From positions 1,375,501-1,439,500 of the forward strand of contig NZ_JOMJ01000003.1 in NCBI RefSeq assembly GCF_000711295.1: DNA of 64,000 nt. The letters run 5' to 3'. Each line of letters begins with the position of its first letter. The first letter of the stretch is position 1. Of this stretch, positions 58,559 through 64,000 are shown piece by piece. This stretch comes from Desulfohalovibrio reitneri (GTDB taxonomy: Bacteria > Desulfobacterota > Desulfovibrionia > Desulfovibrionales > Desulfovibrionaceae). The notes below the pieces were generated by a model. The model searched no databases and was not told the DNA's origin. It was given only the letters and a program-made list of their open reading frames with translations. The translations under genes were made by a program, and so were the position numbers.

Positions 58559-59812
58559 ATGGAGAGAATGCAAGCCAATACCCCCTACGTGATCGAGGGC
58601 GGTTCCGCCGCCAAGGCCCAATCCCCCGCCAAGAAGAAGTTCGTCGTCGACACCAACGTCCTGCTGGAGGACCCCGGGGCGCTGCTGCAACTGCGAAACG
58701 GGGTGGAGAACGACGTCTTCATCCCCTACCACGTGCTCCTGGAGCTGAATAAGCTCAAGAAGGACCCCCGCCTGGGCCACATCGTGACCAAGGTGGTGAA
58801 GATCCTGGCGGAGAACCCGGACGCGTACACCGTGCTCAAGCCGGGCCGCATCGCCGAGAGCTTCCAGAGCCACGTGGACAACTTCATCCTGGAGGAAATC
58901 GCCGAGTCCGGCCTGGACCAGCCCATCCTGGTGACCAACGACCGCATTCTGCAGCTGCAGGCCGACGCCCAGGGCATTTCCTCGGAGAACTACAAGGACT
59001 CCGTGCCCTTCAAGTCGGACGCGGAGTACTTCACGGGATTTCTGGGGCCGGAGGACCTGCCCATCGCCAACAGCTTCCGCTGGGACGAGGGCAGGCCGGT
59101 GTTCAACGGGCCGGAGGGGGAGAAGGTCATCTCCTACCAGCACAAGGTCTGGAACATCACGCCGCGCAACGTGTACCAGAACCTGGCCCTGGAGCTGATG
59201 ACCAACCCGGGCATAGACCTCGTCTCCGTGCAGTCCGAGGCGGGCTACGGCAAGTCCTTCCTGGCCCTGGCCGCCGCCCTGCACCTCTCCCTGGAGAAGA
59301 AGAGCCACGGCAAGATCTACGTGGTCAAACCCATGATAGAGATTGGCCAGAAGCTGGGCTACCTGCCCGGACGGGTGGAGGAGAAGATGGAGCCGTACAC
59401 CAAGTACGTCACCGATCTGGTGATGAAGCTCCACCAGACCCGCCCGGCCAACCGGCTTTTCCACTCGGCCGACACCTACCCCCCGCAGTTCGACCCCAAG
59501 AAGTTCGAGTTGCTGCCCATGGCCTACATCCGGGGCATGACCATCGAGCACTCCGTGGTCATCATCGACGAGATGCAGAACATGTCCCGCTCCGAGTGCC
59601 GTGCCCTGCTCTCCCGCATGGGCGAAGGGGTGAAGTGCTTCTGCCTGGGCGACACCCGGCAGGTGGACAACCCCTACCTGAACCAGGAGAACAACGGCCT
59701 GAACTGGGTGGTGAAGAAGTTCAAGGGCTCGGACAACTACGCCCACCTGGTGCTCAAGGGCGAAAAGTCCCGGGGGCCCATCACCGACCTGGTCATCAAA
59801 AACGGCCTGTAG
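58559..59812 (+). CDS. PIN-PhoH fusion protein (PhoH2-like ATPase/RNase)
   Basis: A 417-residue protein with an N-terminal PIN RNase domain (VVDTNVLLEDPGA, LLELNKLKKD, LVTNDRILQLQA, acidic site intact) and a C-terminal PhoH P-loop ATPase (VQSEAGYGKSFLALAAALHL; VVIIDEMQNMSRSEC; GDTRQVDNPYL). PhoH2 proteins are RNA helicase/RNases, in some species linked to toxin-antitoxin roles; no antitoxin-like gene is adjacent. Two starts nine bases apart (58559, 58568) are possible. The farther one is used because of the AAGGGA site upstream. A terminator follows. Confidence 0.92.
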   Translation: MERMQANTPYVIEGGSAAKAQSPAKKKFVVDTNVLLEDPGALLQLRNGVENDVFIPYHVLLELNKLKKDPRLGHIVTKVVKILAENPDAYTVLKPGRIAESFQSHVDNFILEEIAESGLDQPILVTNDRILQLQADAQGISSENYKDSVPFKSDAEYFTGFLGPEDLPIANSFRWDEGRPVFNGPEGEKVISYQHKVWNITPRNVYQNLALELMTNPGIDLVSVQSEAGYGKSFLALAAALHLSLEKKSHGKIYVVKPMIEIGQKLGYLPGRVEEKMEPYTKYVTDLVMKLHQTRPANRLFHSADTYPPQFDPKKFELLPMAYIRGMTIEHSVVIIDEMQNMSRSECRALLSRMGEGVKCFCLGDTRQVDNPYLNQENNGLNWVVKKFKGSDNYAHLVLKGEKSRGPITDLVIKNGL

Positions 59813-59835
59813 GCCGCCCGCGCATCCGCCTTCCC

Positions 59836-59869
59836 AAGCCGCCCCGGTTCAAGCCGGGGCGGCTTTTTT
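59836..59869 (+). terminator. Intrinsic terminator after the PIN-PhoH gene
   Basis: A perfect 12-bp stem (AAGCCGCCCCGG with CCGGGGCGGCTT), a 6-base loop and a T run. Confidence 0.93.
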
Positions 59870-59937
59870 CAATCACACAGGTTGCATTATAACATGCCGC
59901 AGGCTGACATTTTTCCTACGCCGGGTTACAAGGAACC

Positions 59938-60798
59938 ATGGACTCGGCAAGTGTCCGGCGCCTCATAGAGGCCTTCACCGACTCCTCCGCCAACCGGCTG
60001 GCGCCGGGACGGGACGAACCCGCCTTCGACCCGCCGCTGGTGGGCTTCGCCAGGGGCGACGACCCGCTCTGGGACTTCCTCAAGAAAGACATCGGCGAGT
60101 TCTTCTGGACCCCGGAGGAAGCCTTCGCCAACGCCTTCCCGGACGACCCGGCCGAAGGCGCCGACCTGCGCGTCATCTCCTGGGTGCTGCCGCAGACGGG
60201 GGCCACCAAGGCGGCCCAGGCCAAGCGGAAGGAATTCCCGGCCCCGGAATGGAGCATGGTGCGGCTGCACGGCGAGGCCATCAACGAGGCCCTGCGACGC
60301 CACATGGTCAACGCCCTGGCCTCCTGGGACGTGGCCGCCTGCGCCCCGGCCCTGTCGCCGGAATTCCAGCGGGAATACAGCGACAAGTACCAGTACGCCT
60401 CCCGCTGGTCCGAACGGCACGCCGCCTTCATGGCGGGGCACGGCACCTTCGGCCTGTGCGACGCCCTCATCACCCCCGTGGGCAAGGCTCACCGGGTGGG
60501 CTCCGTGGTGGCCAGGGTGGACCTGCCGGCCTCGCCCCGCCCCTGGACCGACCACCACGCCCACTGCCTCCATTTCACCAAGAACCGCTGCCGCGCCTGC
60601 GCCAAACGCTGCCCCGCGGGGGCCATCTCCGAACACGGCCACGACAAGGAAAAATGCCGCGCCTACATCCGGGGCACCACCGCCCTCCACGTGGAACACC
60701 GCCAGCTCGGCGTCCGCGTCTCCTCCTGCGGCCTCTGCCAGGCGGGCGTCCCCTGCGCCGACGGTTTTCCCGGGGTAAAGAAAAACAAGAGCGGTTGA
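59938..60798 (+). CDS. QueG-like iron-sulfur protein (epoxyqueuosine reductase-related)
   Basis: A 286-residue cytoplasmic protein with two cysteine clusters near the C-terminus: NRCRACAKRCPAG with EKCRAY, and SSCGLCQAGVPC, suggesting two [4Fe-4S] clusters like those of QueG. The middle VISWVLPQTG..., RHMVNALASWDV and GTFGLCDALITPVGKAHRVGSVV match the region found in QueG and corrinoid reductases. The usual N-terminal cobalamin-binding part of QueG is not clear, so a true epoxyqueuosine reductase role is doubtful. Repeat copy J follows. Confidence 0.78.
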   Translation: MDSASVRRLIEAFTDSSANRLAPGRDEPAFDPPLVGFARGDDPLWDFLKKDIGEFFWTPEEAFANAFPDDPAEGADLRVISWVLPQTGATKAAQAKRKEFPAPEWSMVRLHGEAINEALRRHMVNALASWDVAACAPALSPEFQREYSDKYQYASRWSERHAAFMAGHGTFGLCDALITPVGKAHRVGSVVARVDLPASPRPWTDHHAHCLHFTKNRCRACAKRCPAGAISEHGHDKEKCRAYIRGTTALHVEHRQLGVRVSSCGLCQAGVPCADGFPGVKKNKSG

Positions 60799-60834
60799 GG
60801 CGGCCTGAACCGCAATCCGTCGTGGGAATCAGGG

Positions 60835-61093
60835 AATGCTGGTTGGCCGGCTCGGGTGCGGGGGGTGCGGGCATGTGGTGGCCCGAGGGAACGCAGCCCA
60901 ATTCCGCGTTGAACGCACCTGAAGCCAAACGGTCAGGCGGGCGGGATTGTACCAGCCTAGAATTCCCGCAATCGCGCGTTCGCCGGGGTGCTTCCTTGCC
61001 GCGCGCCACCACTCGCCAACACGCGAACACACATGCAAAGTTAGTTTGCCGAGGGTCCAGGGCCGCGCAGGCCCTGGTCGCCCGCAGGGCGAA
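60835..61093 (-). repeat. Interspersed repeat, copy J
   Basis: Minus orientation. Distal end GCTGGTTGGCCGGCTCGGG; conserved end GCAAAGTTAGTTTGC, CAGGGCCGCGCAGGCCCTG, GGGCGAAA. It ends 31 bases after the shikimate kinase stop, with no other terminator. The gap between the QueG-like and shikimate kinase genes (325 bases) is filled by this copy. Confidence 0.87.
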
Positions 61094-61123
61094 ACCTTCC
61101 CTCTCTCCCTTCTTTCCCTCTTC

Positions 61124-61759
61124 CTACAAACGCAACTTCTCTTTCAGGTCCTCCACAATCTCTTCCGGCGTCCTGGAGGCTTGGAGGATGCCGTCGATAA
61201 CCTGGTAGTAGAGGGGTTCGCGTTCGTTGAGGGTCTGGCGGAGTTCTTCTTCGGGGGCGAGTTCGGTGAGGGGGGGCCGCTGGTCGGACTGGGGGTGTGC
61301 TTCCAGGCGGTCGGCGAGGGTCTTGAGGTCGGCCAGGAGGTAGTAGGTCCTGCCGTTTTGGCGGAGGAGTCCGCGGTTGTCTTCGCGCAGGACGATGCCG
61401 CCGCCGGTGGCCACGATCTGGCCGGAGTCGCTGCAGATTTCGGCCAGGGTGTCGTGTTCGATCTGTCGGAAGGCGTCCCAGCCCTGTTCGGCCACGATTT
61501 CGGCGATGGGGCGTCCGGCTTTTTCCACCACGCGGGCGTCGGTGTCCACGAAGGTCTTGCCCAGGTTCTCCGCGGCCAGGCGGGCGATGGTGGATTTTCC
61601 GGAGCCGCGCAGACCGACCAGGAAGACGTTTTTCGGCGGAGCGGCTTCCAGGTTGGGGTTGGTTGCGCGCCCGCTGGCGGAATAGACCATGGTCAGGTTT
61701 TCGTCCCGCACAGAGTGTTTTTTCATTACGGCGTCTTTGGGGCGAACGTTGCGGGCCAT
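61124..61759 (-). CDS. aroK: Shikimate kinase with N-terminal extension
   Basis: A 211-residue enzyme that phosphorylates shikimate in aromatic amino acid synthesis. The kinase core begins near residue 43: VFLVGLRGSGKSTIARLAAENLG (P-loop), VDTDARVVEKAGRPIAEI, FRQIEHDTLAEI, ATGGGIVLRE and the lid with RPPLT. The first 42 residues (MARNVRPKDAVMKKHSVRD...) are an extension not found in E. coli AroK or AroL. AGGAGG before ATG 61759 sets the start. It diverges from the XXXCH gene with a 240-base gap in which no clear promoter was found. Confidence 0.92.
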   Translation of the reverse strand: MARNVRPKDAVMKKHSVRDENLTMVYSASGRATNPNLEAAPPKNVFLVGLRGSGKSTIARLAAENLGKTFVDTDARVVEKAGRPIAEIVAEQGWDAFRQIEHDTLAEICSDSGQIVATGGGIVLREDNRGLLRQNGRTYYLLADLKTLADRLEAHPQSDQRPPLTELAPEEELRQTLNEREPLYYQVIDGILQASRTPEEIVEDLKEKLRL

Positions 61760-61999
61760 GTGGTCCTCCTGGCGGTTGCTTCGGGCAGTGTGGAGGATGC
61801 ATCGGCGCGGGGGAGATGGCAAGTGGCTTTCCCGCGCGTGTTACGGCAATGTGGCGGACGCCGTTCACGGAGGAAACTGGTGATTTTCTCGACTGATGTG
61901 GTATACAGGTTGACGCGCTCCCGGCGGTTGGAATCCCCGGCGGCGCGATTCGCCAACAGCGCGCCCCTTGCGGGACGCCAAGATACAGGGAGGCATCAG

Positions 62000-62644
62000 A
62001 TGTCCAACAAGACGAAGATGGAATTCGCGGTCCCCCGTTCCGCCGTGGGGGACGTGCTGCGCAACGTGGCCGACGGGCTCGAGTCGGGCAACTTGACTCT
62101 CGGTGAGCATCCAGTGGAGTTCGCCTCCATCAACAAGCTCAAGGTCAGTCTCAAGGAATCCGGCGATTCCTATTTCGTTTCGGTGTCCATGAAATACGAG
62201 CCCGAGGCCTTGGTGTGTTCCTGCGGCGTGGAAGGCTGCGTCTGCGGCCTGACGCCGGAAGAGGCCAAGGCCCGCCGCGAGGCCGAGGGCGACGCGGACG
62301 AAGATGACGAGAGCGAGCCGGCGGCGGAGCGTCGGGCGCTGGCCAAGGGCGACGGCAAGCCCAAGTACACCAGCCTGAAGAAGGGCATGAAGAAGGACTG
62401 GAAGGCCATCCTCGAGGCGCTGGAGGGCGGGGTTTTTCCCGACCCGGGCATCGCCTCCAAGTTCATGGACGACTTCGACCTGATGCTTACCTACCCCGAC
62501 GAGGGCGAGGAGTACTACGACGTGAACCGCCGCGCCATGGACGTGTTTCGCCGCGCCATGGAGTCAGGCGGGGTGGAGGAAACCAGGCAGGCTGCGGCCC
62601 GGCTTGAGGAGTTGAAGAAACAGTGCCACGACAAGTACAAGTGA
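62000..62644 (+). CDS. XXXCH/amphi-Trp domain protein (GAK-system type)
   Basis: A 214-residue protein. The first 65 residues (KTKMEFAVPRSAVGDVL, VADGLESGNLTL, SINKLKVSLKES) resemble an amphi-Trp domain. A cysteine cluster follows at 73-82 (CSCGVEGCVC), then an acidic segment and a helical C-terminal domain ending KKQCHDKYK, which matches the XXXCH domain defined in TIGRFAMs for GAK-system proteins as I recall it. Function unknown. AGGGAGG precedes the ATG. The PHP-like gene follows after 72 bases. Confidence 0.8.
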   Translation: MSNKTKMEFAVPRSAVGDVLRNVADGLESGNLTLGEHPVEFASINKLKVSLKESGDSYFVSVSMKYEPEALVCSCGVEGCVCGLTPEEAKARREAEGDADEDDESEPAAERRALAKGDGKPKYTSLKKGMKKDWKAILEALEGGVFPDPGIASKFMDDFDLMLTYPDEGEEYYDVNRRAMDVFRRAMESGGVEETRQAAARLEELKKQCHDKYK

Positions 62645-62716
62645 AGGCGGACGCGCGGCGGGGAAGTTCGCGTCCGGACCCGGCCGCAACCCGGCCGTAA
62701 CAATGGAGTGGTAGCC

Positions 62717-63901
62717 ATGAGCCCGATGGAAGCAGTCAAGTTGAGACCGCAGGGGGAGCGGTGCGTCACGGTTGATCTGGACGCCATACCGCCCGAGGTC
62801 ACGGAGGCCGACGAGGAGATATTCTTTCGCATCATCTCCACGGACCTCACCCAGGAGCAGCTGGACCGGGTGGCCGTGCCCAGCCAGACGCATCCCAAGC
62901 AGGAGAACGTCCTGGCCGTCCACTGGCACCCCGAGTTCGTGCCCATGGACACCATCCGGCGGCGGGTGGAGGCCATTTATCCCAACAAGCGGCACGAGTT
63001 GATCATTCCCACCCAGCACAACGAATTGCTGTGGTGGGATGACTACGCCGGGGTTGAGGTGGACTGCTACTCCTCCGGTTTCAACCGCAAGGTGCAGCTT
63101 CTGCTGCACTTCCGGCGGGACCGGGTGGAGGGGCCCAACCAGGCCAGCATGCTCAAGGCCATGCTGAACCACACCTTCAAGTACCGCTCCTCGCAGCTGT
63201 TCGACTTCATGCACGCCGTCACCTCCCCGGACAAGGAGGTCGTGCGCCAGAAGGCCGCCCGCCAGACCAACACCGAGGCGGACGTGGTGGCCTTCACCGG
63301 GCTGTACGTGGGCAAGATCCAGCGCATGCTGGAGGACAACTGGAGCCGGGTGCCCAAGGGGTCCATCAAGAACAAGCTGCTGCGCAATTTCTTCGACGAG
63401 TTGCGGGCGGAGTACGACGAAACCCTGATCAACCACGCCCAGGTCTACCTCAAGGCGATCAAGAAGCTGGTCAAGGCGGAGTTCTCCCTGCAGTACTTCT
63501 ACCGGGCCACGGAGATCATCGAGGAGGCCCGCAGCCTGGGCGCGGGTATCGTCATCCCCCACCCGGAGCAGTTCTGGCCCATCCTGCTGGCGGACTACGA
63601 CGTGGATGGCATCGAGGTCTGGAACCCGCAGTCCATGGAGTACACCGAGTTCCTCATCCGGGCGGTGAACCGCCAGAACGAATACTGCGGCCGGGCCGAG
63701 CGGCCCCTGCTCATCTTCATGGGCGACGACTGCCACATGAGCGAAAAGGTCAAGGACCCGGAATTTCAGGACAAGGAGAAGGTCGCCCGGGAGATAGGAC
63801 TGCAGCCCGCCTGGGACGACCTCATCGTGCGCAAGAGCCTCATCCTGTGCGGCGTGTCCCGCCAGCAGGTCATGGACGAATACGCCGAGCGCCTCGGCTG
63901 A
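62717..63901 (+). CDS. PHP-like hydrolase-type protein in the GAK-like cluster
   Basis: A 394-residue soluble protein with the spaced motifs of a PHP-type phosphoesterase in altered form: VHWHPEFVPMDTI (HxH, 69-71), IPTQHNELLWWDDY, GVEVDCYSS, IVIPHPEQFWPI, GIEVWNPQS and FMGDDCHMSEK. The motif set resembles PHP enzymes, but the surrounding sequence differs from standard families, so the activity is uncertain. ATG 62717 has GGAG at eight bases; a GTG at 62708 is an alternative. Thirteen bases separate it from the next gene. Confidence 0.82.
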   Translation: MSPMEAVKLRPQGERCVTVDLDAIPPEVTEADEEIFFRIISTDLTQEQLDRVAVPSQTHPKQENVLAVHWHPEFVPMDTIRRRVEAIYPNKRHELIIPTQHNELLWWDDYAGVEVDCYSSGFNRKVQLLLHFRRDRVEGPNQASMLKAMLNHTFKYRSSQLFDFMHAVTSPDKEVVRQKAARQTNTEADVVAFTGLYVGKIQRMLEDNWSRVPKGSIKNKLLRNFFDELRAEYDETLINHAQVYLKAIKKLVKAEFSLQYFYRATEIIEEARSLGAGIVIPHPEQFWPILLADYDVDGIEVWNPQSMEYTEFLIRAVNRQNEYCGRAERPLLIFMGDDCHMSEKVKDPEFQDKEKVAREIGLQPAWDDLIVRKSLILCGVSRQQVMDEYAERLG

Positions 63902-63914
63902 GCGAGAGGACGAC

Positions 63915-64000
63915 GTGAGCGACGACAACGAATTCAAGTACGAGTCCGTGCAGGACGTGGAGACCATCACCCGCTACCTGGACGCCCTGGCCGACGGGTT
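63915..64000 (+). CDS. Amphi-Trp domain protein, 5' part only (cut by window edge)
   Basis: A GTG start with GAGAGG upstream, 13 bases after the PHP-like gene. The visible residues MSDDNEFKYESVQDVETITR and YLDALADGF match the start of the amphi-Trp domain (a charged strand, then a helix with LADGL/F). The rest lies outside the window. With the two genes before it, this looks like the opening of a GAK-type gene cluster. Confidence 0.6.
   Translation, partial: MSDDNEFKYESVQDVETITRYLDALADG

Noticed and set aside
60947-61999. Plus-strand extension upstream of the XXXCH start
   Set aside because: It translates repeat J and the antisense of shikimate kinase. AGGGAGG at 61987 marks the true start at 62000.

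Overview
The window is a chromosomal segment of a G+C-rich Gram-negative bacterium. LpxK (lipid A synthesis), the many PAS-containing sensor kinases, the symporter small accessory protein, the eukaryote-type UDP-glucose pyrophosphorylase and the XXXCH/amphi-Trp genes at the right end together suggest a sulfate reducer of the Desulfovibrionaceae. This is inferred from gene content; no rRNA or tRNA gene is present to confirm it. Coding density is high, with many 1-4 base overlaps, and operons are short.

Layout. 0-9.2 kb: 3' end of mnmE, a PAS-GGDEF-EAL signalling protein, then a minus-strand group (Ca2+/Na+ antiporter, BI-1 membrane protein, lpxK, rnr). 9.2-14.5 kb: an interspersed repeat broken by an IS3-family element, ettA, a NYN/OST-HTH protein, and a pair of inverted repeat copies. 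14.5-25.3 kb: PHP phosphoesterase, alkaline phosphatase, YibE/F protein, a frameshifted nadE followed by CDF and MntP metal exporters, a PAS-PP2C phosphatase and the UDP-glucose pyrophosphorylase. 25.3-36.5 kb: hybrid kinase, yccF, purD-purE, hot-dog protein, UvrD-like helicase, thiL, a TrmO/class II aldolase fusion and an HD-GYP protein. 36.5-40 kb: repeats, wrbA, cca, a Nif11-like small protein. 40-55.4 kb: a sensory region with three hybrid kinases, each next to a solute-binding protein, plus a sodium:solute symporter with its small partner and a molybdopterin oxidoreductase. 55.4-61.8 kb: frameshifted agmatinase-family gene, an IS5-family element inserted in a repeat, a His-rich peroxiredoxin, PIN-PhoH, a QueG-like Fe-S protein and shikimate kinase. 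62-64 kb: start of a cluster resembling the computationally defined, functionally unknown GAK system (XXXCH/amphi-Trp protein, PHP-like protein, truncated amphi-Trp gene).

The main non-coding feature is a family of about ten intergenic repeats (roughly 150-370 bp). One end carries three successive hairpins and nearly always lies just downstream of a gene's stop codon. Hairpin arms differ between copies but keep pairing, so the folded form appears to be maintained. Both insertion sequences in the window are inside copies of this repeat.

Four apparent one-base losses in G/C runs interrupt three genes (nadE, a C-GCAxxG-C-C family gene, the agmatinase-family gene). Their uniform type makes sequencing error a serious alternative to gene decay.
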